NCBI GenBank assembly: GCA_000583135.1
Contig: JFBG01000007.1
Span: 1 to 64,000, forward strand
Direction of reading: 5' to 3'
Source of the DNA: Thioalkalivibrio sp. HK1
GTDB lineage: Bacteria; Pseudomonadota; Gammaproteobacteria; HK1
Length of the DNA: 64,000 nt
Each line of letters begins with the position of its first letter. Within the stretch, counting starts at the first letter, position 1. Below are positions 43,107 to 51,879 of this stretch, one piece after another. The notes under the pieces were generated by a model. That model did not search any database. It was not told the origin of the DNA and worked only from the letters and a program-made list of their open reading frames with translations. The position numbers were made by a program, and so were the translations under genes.

Positions 43107-43800
43107 CTCTCGAAAAACCTCCCTATTGGACGATGGGCTTGTCGGGATATGACAAGCAGCCGGCTCTCGTGAAGACCTGCCGATAAAGCGTTCATGCAAC
43201 GCCCGTGGGAGCTCGGCAGGGAGCTCGATGAGCCGGCAAGGCGTGCTTTGCGCACTCCCAAGCGGATCGAAGGACCCATGGCACGGGCACCGCCAAAGGG
43301 TAGACTATATCCCCGATTGCATCTTCTGTCAGGGACACCCGCACCGAGGCTCGAAGATGCGCCGGAAAATCGCGCACGATCCCGCCTTCGTCGGGGCGAG
43401 GGCGGGGAACGACAATTCTTCGAAAGGCGGCGAAAAGCGAGCGAGACTCGAAGCCGCTCGAAGCGAGCGATATCGGCAAGAAGAAGCAATCCGAGGGTGT
43501 TCACGCCGTTGACCGGCCACCTCGATCGGGAGCAATGCCAACCACCGATGGCGGCATTGGGTACACTGAACAAGCGCTAAAAACCTTTCGTCCATCGCCG
43601 GAACCCTTGGGCCTTGGACGATTCCGTTTTTCAAAAAATTCTTTTTATTCGCACAAAGTGCGCAACTTTTGGCGATATCGATGGTCTAACCATTCACGAG
43701 AAGGGGATTTTCCCTTCGGATTGAAATACCGGGTGCAAGACCGGCTCGAATCCATGCCGACCGAGCATCCATCCCTAACTTTCAGCGAGAGAAAATCGAA
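43107..43800. other. 694-base region without a convincing gene
   Basis: ORFs on both strands (plus 43194-43580; minus 43103-43573 and 43329-43634) are rich in R, S and P and share no family I know. One minus-strand frame starts with VQCTQCRHRWLALLP, a zinc-ribbon-like opening that continues in another frame as NTLGLLLLADIARFERL. A frameshifted small gene is possible but weak. Confidence 0.35.
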
Positions 43801-44382
43801 ATGATAACGATCAGTGCCGGCCAAGATTCGAAGGATCTCTATCTTCTGGTCGACGGCGAAAATATTGACGGGACCTTGGGGAGCATCATCGGGCACCAGC
43901 CCACCGGAGAGGATCGCCCCCGCTGGGATCGGGTTTTGGAATTCGCCAAAAATCTCTGGAGCGGTCGCAACGTCAAGCCCTTCTTTTTTCACAATGCGAC
44001 CTCCTACATCCCATGGCCCTTCATCCAAGCGCTCAAGTCGATCGGATTTCGGACCGTCCTGCTCACCGGACCCGAGGGGACGGCCCGAGAGGTGGTCGAC
44101 GAAGGGATTCAGAAAATGCTCGCAGCCATCGCCGAGCACGAGGGCGATGTACTGCTGATGAGCCACGATGGTAGCTACCGCGATTACTTGGAAGACCTAA
44201 GCGATGGCAGAAGGCATATCGCGATGCTGGTCTTCAAGGAATATATCGCCGGGGGCTATAAATCGGTCACGGATTTGGAGCTCTTCGATCTCGAGGAGGA
44301 TGCCCGCGCCTTCCAAAGCGGTCCTTTGCCCCGGGATCGGCAGATTTCCATCGACGAGTTCAATCCCGAAGATCTGCTTTGA
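43801..44382 (+). CDS. NYN-domain (PIN-like) putative ribonuclease
   Basis: The 193-residue protein has the NYN/LabA-type active-site pattern: LYLLVDGENIDG (D18, E20, N21), GTAREVVDEGIQKML (Asp near the middle) and GDVLLMSHDGSYRDYL. NYN proteins are metal-dependent RNases in RNA turnover or regulation. It has a C-terminal acidic extension (ISIDEFNPEDLL). It stands alone with a weak ribosome site (AGAGAA). Its RNA target is unknown. Confidence 0.8.
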   Translation: MITISAGQDSKDLYLLVDGENIDGTLGSIIGHQPTGEDRPRWDRVLEFAKNLWSGRNVKPFFFHNATSYIPWPFIQALKSIGFRTVLLTGPEGTAREVVDEGIQKMLAAIAEHEGDVLLMSHDGSYRDYLEDLSDGRRHIAMLVFKEYIAGGYKSVTDLELFDLEEDARAFQSGPLPRDRQISIDEFNPEDLL

Positions 44383-44618
44383 TCTCATCCTTGCCGCCGT
44401 TCGACCCTCATTCGAAGGAGCGCATATCGGATATCGAAGAATCCATCGGCTTGAATGAGCGGTCGATCCCGGCGGGGGCAAGGCAAGCGGGGCAAGACAG
44501 CCAAGGAGGTGCGAGATCGCGCCGATCGAGGGTATGCTAGGCGGGGTGCTTGCGCATCTTACGCGCGTCTTATCCGCTGCCGCATCCGCCGCCGAGCGAA
44601 TACCCGAGGAAAAAGCGC

Positions 44619-45368
44619 ATGAGCCAAACCCTGCGATCCGGCCGAACGATCCCCCCGGCGGCGAAGGGGAGATTCATCGGCATTCGGGCTTGTGTCTTCG
44701 ATGCCTACGGCACGCTTTTCGATGTGCACTCGGCGGTCGCACGCCATCGGTGGCGTTTGGGGGAGAAGGCGGATGCGATTTCCTCTTTGTGGCGAAGCAA
44801 GCAGCTCGAATACAGCTGGCAGCGCACCATCTCTCGACGCTACGTCGACTTTTGGCAGATAACCGCCGATGGATTGGATTTCGCCCTCGACGCCCACGCC
44901 GTCGATGATGACGCTCTTCGAGAGGATCTCCTCGACGCTTACCTAACCCTCGATTGCTACTCCGAGGTCCCCGGCGTTCTACGATCTATCAAGGACGCCG
45001 GTCTTCATACCGCGATCCTCTCGAACGGTTCGCCGATGATGCTCGAAGCGGCGGTGAGCCGAGCCGGGATCGGGGATCTGCTCGATGCGGTGATTTCCGT
45101 GGACGCCTTGGGTCTTTACAAGCCGACTCCCGATGTCTACCGATTGGCCATCGAGCGATTCGATATCGGCCGCTCGCAAACGGCTTTCTCCTCTTCGAAT
45201 GCCTGGGATGCCGCCGCTGCGGCCTGTTTCGGTTTTAAGGTCGCTTGGTGCAACCGCTTTTCCCAAGCGAGGGAGCGCCTGCCCGGCACCCCGGATGCGG
45301 AAATTCGCAGCCTCGACGAACTCCTTGACCTGCTCGAAAAGGATCCGGCTCCCCAAGAGCAGATCTGA
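44619..45368 (+). CDS. Haloacid dehalogenase, type II
   Basis: Hydrolyses L-2-haloacids to D-2-hydroxyacids, or a related HAD reaction. The 249-residue protein shows almost the full type II dehalogenase set: ACVFDAYGTLFD (D28 nucleophile), RSKQLEYSWQRT, AILSNGSP, LGLYKPTPDVY and AFSSSNAWDAAAA. GAGGA lies 8 bases before the chosen ATG; the open frame extends further upstream without such a site. The N-terminal 20 residues are longer than usual. Confidence 0.88.
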   Translation: MSQTLRSGRTIPPAAKGRFIGIRACVFDAYGTLFDVHSAVARHRWRLGEKADAISSLWRSKQLEYSWQRTISRRYVDFWQITADGLDFALDAHAVDDDALREDLLDAYLTLDCYSEVPGVLRSIKDAGLHTAILSNGSPMMLEAAVSRAGIGDLLDAVISVDALGLYKPTPDVYRLAIERFDIGRSQTAFSSSNAWDAAAAACFGFKVAWCNRFSQARERLPGTPDAEIRSLDELLDLLEKDPAPQEQI

Positions 45369-45377
45369 CTCGAAAGG

Positions 45378-45422
45378 GATGGAAATCGGGGGGATGAAAA
45401 TCGAAGAGATGGAAATCGGGCG
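45378..45422 (+). repeat. Three tandem 15-bp repeats
   Basis: GATGGAAATCGGGGG, GATGAAAATCGAAGA and GATGGAAATCGGGCG lie head to tail directly after the dehalogenase stop. They are similar in style to the 12-bp repeats at 41486. Confidence 0.7.
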
Positions 45423-45560
45423 CCGGCGATCGAAGCCTGCAAGATCAAAGCCAACCGCCCTCATCTTCCTCCTTGCGCTCGAAAGAAACGGCTTCGCCGC
45501 TTGCAACCGGCATCGATATCTCCCGATACCCTCGATAACACTTCACCTGCGAGATCTTCC

Positions 45561-46325
45561 ATGAGGATCGAAGGACAATCCGCAATCATCACCGGCGCAG
45601 GCTCGGGGATGGGCGCCGCTTGCGCTCGCCGGCTTGCCGCCGCCGGAGTCAAGGTCGCCTTGCTCGATGCCAATGCCGAAACCGTCGCCGATGTCGCCCG
45701 AGAAGTCGGCGGGATGGGGCTGCATTGCGATATCCGCGATGCCGCGCAAACCGAAGGGGCGATCGATCGGGCCTTCGAAAAGCATGGCCCGGCGCGCATT
45801 TGCATCAACTGCGCCGGGGTCGTCGCCGCCGAGCGGATCGTCAAACGAGACGGACCGGCCTCGCTCGACGCTTTTCGCGATGTCATCGATATCAATCTGA
45901 TCGGAACCTTCAACGTGATGCGTCTTTGCGCAACGCAGATGAGTACACTCGAACCCGTCGATGAAGGCGGCGAGCGCGGGGTGATGATCACCACCGCCTC
46001 GATCGCTGCCTTCGACGGGCAGATCGGGCAAGCCGCCTACTCGGCCTCCAAAGCGGGGATCGTCGGGATGACACTGCCGTTGGCGAGAGACCTCGCCAAA
46101 TTCGGGATCCGAGTGATGACCATCGCCCCGGGACTGATGGATACCCCGATGCTGGCCGGATTGCCCGATAAGGCGCGCGAAAGCCTTGCCGCTTCGGTCC
46201 CCTTTCCGAAGCGCTTCGGGCAGGCGGAGGAATTTGCGGACTTGGCGATCCATATCGTCGAGAACGCCATGCTCAACGGCGGCGTCATCCGACTCGACGG
46301 GGCGCTTCGGATGCCCCCGAGCTGA
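45561..46325 (+). CDS. Short-chain dehydrogenase, 3-hydroxyacyl-CoA dehydrogenase type
   Basis: A 254-residue NAD-dependent oxidoreductase. The Rossmann motif is TGAGSGMG (11-18). It also has NCAG, a catalytic Ser in the ITTASIAAFDG strand and YSASK (the Y-x3-K pair). The C-terminal segment RVMTIAPGLMDTPML and the final NGGVIRLDGALRM resemble the HSD17B10/FabG2 group, which oxidises 3-hydroxyacyl-CoA. It precedes the acyl-CoA ligase and Liv cluster by 380 bases and could belong to it functionally. The ATG preceding RIEGQ was chosen as the domain start. Confidence 0.85.
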   Translation: MRIEGQSAIITGAGSGMGAACARRLAAAGVKVALLDANAETVADVAREVGGMGLHCDIRDAAQTEGAIDRAFEKHGPARICINCAGVVAAERIVKRDGPASLDAFRDVIDINLIGTFNVMRLCATQMSTLEPVDEGGERGVMITTASIAAFDGQIGQAAYSASKAGIVGMTLPLARDLAKFGIRVMTIAPGLMDTPMLAGLPDKARESLAASVPFPKRFGQAEEFADLAIHIVENAMLNGGVIRLDGALRMPPS

Positions 46326-46708
46326 GCGATTCGAATCCCTTCGTCGTTCGATCGCATCCTCTACCCATTCAATCCGACCGGCGATGGACAAGGCGATTGG
46401 CGATTGGCTATCGGCTCGGGATCGATGGCACAGCGAAGGCGAAAGAATCGATCGAAGGATCCTAAGGACAAGGACAAGGCCAAGGTATCCTTATAGAAAG
46501 GTATCCTTATAGATTAGACTTTCCGCGATGGACTCGGCGATACCGGAATCGAAAAAACGCTCCGATGATTTCGCTGATGATTTGGCGCAAATGCGGGCCA
46601 CAATCGTGCAAGATCCATTATGACAAGGGGCGTTCAGACCTTTGAAAAAAACAATGGAGGCTCGAGAGGAATGAGAGAAATGAAGCGATCCGAGGGGAAA
46701 TCGAAGCG
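46326..46708. other. Intergenic region upstream of the ligase/Liv cluster
   Basis: It contains two perfect tandem copies of AAGGTATCCTTATAGA (46482-46513), preceded by short AAGGAC repeats. The 16-bp units could be a binding site pair for the cluster's regulator. No gene or clear promoter is seen. Confidence 0.45.
46482..46513 (+). repeat. Two tandem 16-bp repeats
   Basis: AAGGTATCCTTATAGA occurs twice without a gap, about 200 bases upstream of the acyl-CoA ligase gene. The 16-bp period is not a whole helical turn. Exact identity of both copies suggests either recent duplication or selection as a regulatory site. Confidence 0.75.
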
Positions 46709-48706
46709 GTGAGCGAATCCGCCGAGAATCGACGAACGCGATCGGTCCCTGCGCTCTTTCGTCGCAACGCCGCGCAATTCGGCAGCGAACCCGCCTACCG
46801 AGAGAAAGAATTCGGGATTTGGCAGTGCTGGACTTGGGCGCAAGTATCGGCGCAGGTCGAGACTCTGGCCAAGGGGCTGATCGATCTCGGTCTGGACGAA
46901 GGCGATTTCGTTGCCATCGTCGGTCGCAACCGACCGGATCTCTATATGTCGATGGTGGCGGTGCAGATGGCGGGGGCGGTGCCGGTGCCGCTTTATCAAG
47001 ATGCCGTCGCCGACGAGATGGCTTGGACATTGGATCACTGCGGGGCCCGTTTCGTGATCGCCGGGGATCAGGAACAGGTCGACAAGGTACTGGAAATCCA
47101 AGGCAAGGCGACCACCCTCGAGACCGTGATCTATCTCGACCCTCGCGGCCTGCGCAACTACGATCACACCCGCTTGCACTCTTATCGCTCGCTGCTCGAG
47201 CGCGGCGAGAAAGCCGGATCGGCGATCACGGACGAACTCGAGCGGCGAGAAGCGGCGATCGACTCCGAAAGCATCTGCGTGATCCTCTATACCTCCGGCA
47301 CCACCGGTCGCTCCAAAGGGGTGGTGCTGACCCACGGGAATATCATCTCCGCCTCTCGCATCTCGGCCAAGTTCGACAAACTCGGGCGCGAAGACAATGT
47401 CCTCGCCTATATGCCGATGGCCTGGGTCGGGGACTTCATCTTTTCGATCGGTCAGGCATCGTGGACCGGGTTTTGCGTCAACTGTCCCGAGAGCGCAGAT
47501 ACCATGACCACCGATTTGCGGGAGATCGGTCCGAGTTATTTCTTCGCCCCTCCGAGGGTTTTGGAACACCGGCTGACCGAAGTGATGATCCGCATGGAAG
47601 ACGCCGGTCGGATCAAACGCGGTCTCTTCGGATATTTCATGGACCATGCCCGTCGGGTCGGGGCCTCGATACTGGATCGTCGGCCCGTGGGCCTGCTCGA
47701 TCGAATCAAATACGCCCTCGGTGAGATCCTGATCTACGGCCCCCTCAAAAACACCCTCGGATACAGCCGGATACGAGTCGGCTATACCGCAGGCGAAGCC
47801 ATCGGTCCCGATATCTTCGATTTCTACCGATCGCTGGGTATCAACTTGAAGCAGCTTTACGGACAAACCGAGGCCTCGGTCTTCATCACCTACCAGCCCG
47901 ATAACGAAGTGCGCTCCGATACGGTGGGCATCGCGGCCCCCGAGGTCGACCTGCGAGTGGACGAAAAGGGCGAAGTGTTCTATCGCTGCCCCGGCGTGTT
48001 TCGCGAGTACTACCGCGATCCGGAAAACACCCGCGCCACCAAAGATGCCGATGGCTGGGTCGCCACCGGGGATGCCGGTTTCTTCGAAAAGAAAAGCGGT
48101 CATCTTCGTATCATCGACCGGGCCAAGGATGTCGGGAAATTGGCCGACGGGAGGATGTTCGCTCCCAAATATGTCGAGAACAAACTCAAATTCTACCCAT
48201 CGATCTTGGAGGCGGTGGTCTTCGGATTGGATCGCGAGCACTGCGTGGCTTTCATCAATATCGACCTCGCCGCCGTGGGGAGTTGGGCCGAACGCGGCAA
48301 TATCGCCTACTCCAGTTATCAAGAACTGGCGGGGCATCCGCAGGTCCTCGACCGTATCCAATCCCATATCGAAGAGGTCAACGCCCAGCTGGCCAACGAT
48401 GAAATGCTGGGGGGCTGCCAGATCCGCCGCTTCTTGGTGCTGCACAAGGAACTCGACGCCGATGACGGGGAGCTGACCCGCACCCGCAAGGTTCGCCGCC
48501 AAGTGATCGGCGAGAAATACGGCGATCTGATCGAGGCCCTTTACAGCGAGAGAAGCCGCATCTCGACCGAAACCGAGGTCACCTACGAGGACGGGCGCAA
48601 GGGATCGATCGCTGCGGATTTGGATTTGCGAGATACGAAGGTCGTGCCGGCGGAGGATGCATCGCCTGCGAGCGGATCGCCGATGCCCGAGGGAAGCCGC
48701 AAATGA
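46709..48706 (+). CDS. AMP-forming acyl-CoA ligase (long-chain type)
   Basis: Activates a carboxylic acid with ATP and CoA. The 665-residue protein belongs to the FAA1-like group. It has the P-loop-like ILYTSGTTGRSKGVVLTH (about 192-209), LKQLYGQTEAS, DGWVATGDAGFF and RTRKVRRQVIGEKY. The start is GTG with GAGGGG upstream. Its stop overlaps livG as ATGA, so it heads the transporter operon. Ligases of this type often sit with Liv-type transporters in aromatic and branched-acid degraders; the substrate is not readable. Confidence 0.9.
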   Translation: MSESAENRRTRSVPALFRRNAAQFGSEPAYREKEFGIWQCWTWAQVSAQVETLAKGLIDLGLDEGDFVAIVGRNRPDLYMSMVAVQMAGAVPVPLYQDAVADEMAWTLDHCGARFVIAGDQEQVDKVLEIQGKATTLETVIYLDPRGLRNYDHTRLHSYRSLLERGEKAGSAITDELERREAAIDSESICVILYTSGTTGRSKGVVLTHGNIISASRISAKFDKLGREDNVLAYMPMAWVGDFIFSIGQASWTGFCVNCPESADTMTTDLREIGPSYFFAPPRVLEHRLTEVMIRMEDAGRIKRGLFGYFMDHARRVGASILDRRPVGLLDRIKYALGEILIYGPLKNTLGYSRIRVGYTAGEAIGPDIFDFYRSLGINLKQLYGQTEASVFITYQPDNEVRSDTVGIAAPEVDLRVDEKGEVFYRCPGVFREYYRDPENTRATKDADGWVATGDAGFFEKKSGHLRIIDRAKDVGKLADGRMFAPKYVENKLKFYPSILEAVVFGLDREHCVAFINIDLAAVGSWAERGNIAYSSYQELAGHPQVLDRIQSHIEEVNAQLANDEMLGGCQIRRFLVLHKELDADDGELTRTRKVRRQVIGEKYGDLIEALYSERSRISTETEVTYEDGRKGSIAADLDLRDTKVVPAEDASPASGSPMPEGSRK

Positions 48707-49539
48707 TCCATGCCGCAACCAAGGGCGCCGAGGCGAGCGGCGATAGCCCCTTAGCCACCGACAAAGCCGGCGACCCGATCTTGGAGTTGCGAGATATCAG
48801 CTTGAGCTTCGGGGGCGTGGCGGCCATCAAAGATGTCAGTTTCGATATCCTCGAGGGCGAAATTCGGGCCATCATCGGTCCGAACGGCGCCGGCAAATCA
48901 TCGATCCTCAATGTGATATCGGGCTTTTATGTCCCCCAAGAGGGCCGCATCGTTTATCGAGGGGCTCGGCGTCCCTCGCTCAAACCCTACCAAGTGGCGC
49001 GTCAGGGGATCGCCCGCACCTTCCAAAGCATCGCCTTGTTCGAGGGCATGAGCGTGCTCGACAATGTGATGACCGGGCGCATCAACCACATGCGTTCCGG
49101 CCTGCTCTCGCAAGCGCTATGGCGTGGACGAGCCGAACGGGAGGAGGTCGAAAATCGCAAGTTCTGCGAAGGGATCATCGACTTCCTCGAAATCCAGCAT
49201 ATCCGCAAGACCCGGGTCGCCCAACTCCCCTACGGACTCAAAAAGCGGGTCGAGCTGGCAAGGGCCTTGGCATCGGAACCGAAGCTCCTGCTGCTCGACG
49301 AGCCGATGGCGGGTATGAGCGTGGAGGAAAAAGAGGATATGTGCCGCTTCATCCTCTACGTCAACGACGAAATCGGAACCACCATCGCTTTGATCGAGCA
49401 CGATATGGGGGTGGTCATGGACTTGAGCGATCGGGTGGTCGTGATGGACTACGGACGCAAGATCGGCGACGGCTCCCCCGACGAGATCCGGAATAACCAA
49501 GCGGTGATCGATGCCTATCTCGGAGTGGTCCATGACTGA
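48703..49539 (+). CDS. livG: Branched-chain-type ABC transporter ATP-binding protein (LivG-like)
   Basis: First ATPase of the HAAT-type importer. The 278-residue protein has GPNGAGKSS, RTFQSIALFEGMSV, the signature region LPYGLKKRVELARAL (a variant of LSGGQ), LLLLDEPMAGM and LIEHDMGVVM. A 25-residue polar N-terminal extension precedes the domain. It overlaps the ligase gene by four bases. Confidence 0.9.
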   Translation: MIHAATKGAEASGDSPLATDKAGDPILELRDISLSFGGVAAIKDVSFDILEGEIRAIIGPNGAGKSSILNVISGFYVPQEGRIVYRGARRPSLKPYQVARQGIARTFQSIALFEGMSVLDNVMTGRINHMRSGLLSQALWRGRAEREEVENRKFCEGIIDFLEIQHIRKTRVAQLPYGLKKRVELARALASEPKLLLLDEPMAGMSVEEKEDMCRFILYVNDEIGTTIALIEHDMGVVMDLSDRVVVMDYGRKIGDGSPDEIRNNQAVIDAYLGVVHD

Positions 49540-49613
49540 CCGAATGAAATACGCATCGCCAAAGCGCTGCATCCCCCTTCGGTACGAAGGCGAAGAGCGA
49601 GGAGATTCATAGC

Positions 49614-50597
49614 GTGGACAACCTGATCTTCGCCGCCGAGGTATTCGTCAACGGATTGATGGCCGGGGTGCTTTATTCTTTGGTCGCGATAGGCTTCGTC
49701 CTGATCTACAAAGCATCGGGTATTTTCAACTACGCCCAAGGGGTGATGGCCCTGTTCAGCGCCCTGACCTTGGTCGGATTGATGAACGGTCAGGTACCCT
49801 TCGGGCATCTGATCAACGCGATCTTCGGCACTCAGGTGCATCATTTCGGATGGCACCTCCCGGCCATCGTCGCCATCGTCCTCACCATGGGGGTTATGGT
49901 GGCCTTGGCGTGGATCGTGCAACGGGTCATCTTCCGACACCTGATCAACCAAGAGCCGATCATCTTGTTCATGGCCACCATCGGCTTGGCCTATTTCATG
50001 GAAGGACTGGGCGACATGATGTGGGGGGCGGATATCAAGAAGCTCGATATCGGCCTGCCGCAGGGAATCAATACCGGCATCGATTCGTTCACCGCCGATC
50101 TCTTCGGCTACGGATTTTTCATCGACAATCTCGATATCGTGGCCACGTTCATCGCCGCCGGACTCGTCGTCGTGCTCGTCGCTTTTTCGCACTACACCAA
50201 GCAGGGAAGGGCCATGCGCGCGGTGGCCGACGATCATCAAGCGGCCCTGTCGGTCGGGGTCTCGCTCAATTTCATCTGGATATTGGTCTGGTCGGTGGCG
50301 GGCTTCGTGGCCTTGGTGGCCGGGATCATGTGGGGCACCAAGTCGGGGGTGCAATTCTCGCTCTCGCTGATCGCGCTCAAAGCCCTGCCGGTCTTGATGC
50401 TCGGCGGCTTCACCTCGATCCCCGGGGCCATCGTCGGCGGGCTGATCATCGGTATCGGGGAGAAACTCTTCGAATTCTCGGTCGGTCCGATCATCGGCGG
50501 CGCCACCGAGAACTGGTTCGCTTATGTGCTGGCACTGATCTTTCTCGTCTTCAGGCCGCAAGGACTTTTCGGCGAACGCATCATCGAAAGGGTCTGA
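49614..50597 (+). CDS. livH: Branched-chain-type ABC transporter permease (LivH-like)
   Basis: The 327-residue inner-membrane permease has about eight helices and the family start FVNGLMAGVLYSLVAIGF and FNYAQGVMALFS. The EAA-like loop AMRAVADDHQAALSVGV lies near residue 205-220. The start is GTG with AGGAG 9 bases upstream. It pairs with LivM to form the channel. Confidence 0.9.
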   Translation: MDNLIFAAEVFVNGLMAGVLYSLVAIGFVLIYKASGIFNYAQGVMALFSALTLVGLMNGQVPFGHLINAIFGTQVHHFGWHLPAIVAIVLTMGVMVALAWIVQRVIFRHLINQEPIILFMATIGLAYFMEGLGDMMWGADIKKLDIGLPQGINTGIDSFTADLFGYGFFIDNLDIVATFIAAGLVVVLVAFSHYTKQGRAMRAVADDHQAALSVGVSLNFIWILVWSVAGFVALVAGIMWGTKSGVQFSLSLIALKALPVLMLGGFTSIPGAIVGGLIIGIGEKLFEFSVGPIIGGATENWFAYVLALIFLVFRPQGLFGERIIERV

Positions 50598-50599
50598 AC

Positions 50600-50671
50600 A
50601 TGGAAGCCACCAAAACCTTCGCACCGAAAACCGCCGCGTACAAAGGCCGGAAAAACGATGTTCTATCGTGA
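50600..50671 (+). CDS. 23-residue leader peptide overlapping livM
   Basis: A short ORF (MEATKTFAPKTAAYKGRKND then VLS) starts two bases after the livH stop, with AGGG 7 bases before it. It ends inside the first codons of livM, in a different frame. It may couple livM translation to livH or simply be a chance ORF bridging the gap. No similar peptide is known to me. Confidence 0.3.
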   Translation: MEATKTFAPKTAAYKGRKNDVLS

Positions 50672-51734
50672 AGCGGGAGACATCAAGACATCTTATGTCG
50701 ATGACGGACAAACATTCCCGATCCGTCTCGATCGACAACTTTATTTCTCGGCGCTGATCGTGGCGTGGGGGGTGATCCCCTTTCTCGTCGACGACTATTG
50801 GGCCAATGCGGTCTTGCTGCCCTTCCTGATCTATGCGATCGCCGCCATCGGACTCAATATCCTCGTCGGCTATTGCGGTCAGGTATCGCTCGGCACCGGC
50901 GGTTTCATGGCGGTGGGTGCGTATGCCGTCTATAAGTTGATGACCGCGATGCCCGAGGTCAATATCCTCATCCATGTCTTCCTCGCCGGCGGCATCACCG
51001 CGCTGGTGGGCGTGCTTTTCGGTCTGCCCTCGTTGCGTATCAAGGGCTTTTATCTGGCCGTTGCCACTCTGGCCGCCCAGTTTTTCCTGGTCTGGCTTTT
51101 CAATCGCGTTCCATGGTTTTACAACTACTCCGCCTCCGGGCAAATCACCGCTCCCGAGCGCACGATCTTCGGGGTCGTGGTCACCGGTGCGAATTCGGAA
51201 ACTTGGGCGACCTACCTCGTCTGCCTTTTCTTCGTGACCCTTGCGGCGCTGATCGCCCGCAATCTCACCCGCGGGGCGATCGGCCGCCAATGGATGGCGA
51301 TCCGCGATATGGACATCGCCGCCGAAATCATCGGAGTCAATCCGCTTTCCGCCAAACTCGGCGCTTTCGCCGTCAGCTCCTTTTTCATCGGCGTATCCGG
51401 CGCCCTCTTCTTCGCCGTCTATTTGGGGGCGGTCGAGGTCGGCGAGGTCTTCGGGATCAACAAATCCTTTCTCGTCCTGTTCATGATCATCATCGGGGGG
51501 TTGGGATCGATCTTGGGCAGTTTCGCCGGCGCCGCCTTCTTGGTGCTGCTGCCGGTTCTGCTCAAGAACGTGCTGGTCGGAGGATTGAACTGGCCCACGG
51601 ATCTCGCAGCCCATCTCGAGTTCATGATCGTCGGAGCCCTGATCGTCATCTTCCTCGTCGCCGAGCCGCATGGAATCGCCCAGCTGTGGCGTTTGGCCAA
51701 GGAAAAACTTCGACTATGGCCCTTCCCGCACTAG
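50658..51734 (+). CDS. livM: Branched-chain-type ABC transporter permease (LivM-like)
   Basis: The 358-residue second permease has a polar N-terminal 30 residues and then helices. Motifs LNILVGYCGQVSLGTGGFMAVGAYA and LPSLRIKGFYLAVATLAAQ are the LivM hallmarks, with AIRDMDIAAEIIGVN as the ATPase-contact loop. It follows livH and overlaps a tiny ORF. A gap of 145 bases separates it from the binding protein gene. Confidence 0.9.
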   Translation: MFYREAGDIKTSYVDDGQTFPIRLDRQLYFSALIVAWGVIPFLVDDYWANAVLLPFLIYAIAAIGLNILVGYCGQVSLGTGGFMAVGAYAVYKLMTAMPEVNILIHVFLAGGITALVGVLFGLPSLRIKGFYLAVATLAAQFFLVWLFNRVPWFYNYSASGQITAPERTIFGVVVTGANSETWATYLVCLFFVTLAALIARNLTRGAIGRQWMAIRDMDIAAEIIGVNPLSAKLGAFAVSSFFIGVSGALFFAVYLGAVEVGEVFGINKSFLVLFMIIIGGLGSILGSFAGAAFLVLLPVLLKNVLVGGLNWPTDLAAHLEFMIVGALIVIFLVAEPHGIAQLWRLAKEKLRLWPFPH

Positions 51735-51756
51735 ATTTCCCGTCGGATTGATTCGC

Positions 51757-51792
51757 TTTTTCGGTTTTTCGCGCATCATTGATACCGAAAAA
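51757..51792. other. Hairpin between livM and livJ
   Basis: TTTTTCGGT and ACCGAAAAA form a 9-bp stem with an 18-base loop. It has no T tract after it. It could be a weak attenuator or processing site that allows the binding protein gene to be expressed at a different level. Confidence 0.35.
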
Positions 51793-51879
51793 ACGGCACT
51801 CATTCCCTCGATCCTTGTCTGATGTCCGAGCCTTTTCCTTTTCGCACCCACCCAATCGATAACCGGAGGATTCAAAGCG

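Noticed and set aside
46634..48718. 694-codon minus-strand ORF opposite the acyl-CoA ligase
   Set aside because: The plus strand has adenylate-forming enzyme motifs; the minus translation has none.
49515..51671. 718-codon minus-strand ORF across livH and livM
   Set aside because: An Asp/His/Glu/Gly-rich shadow of membrane-protein codons; both permeases are clear on plus.
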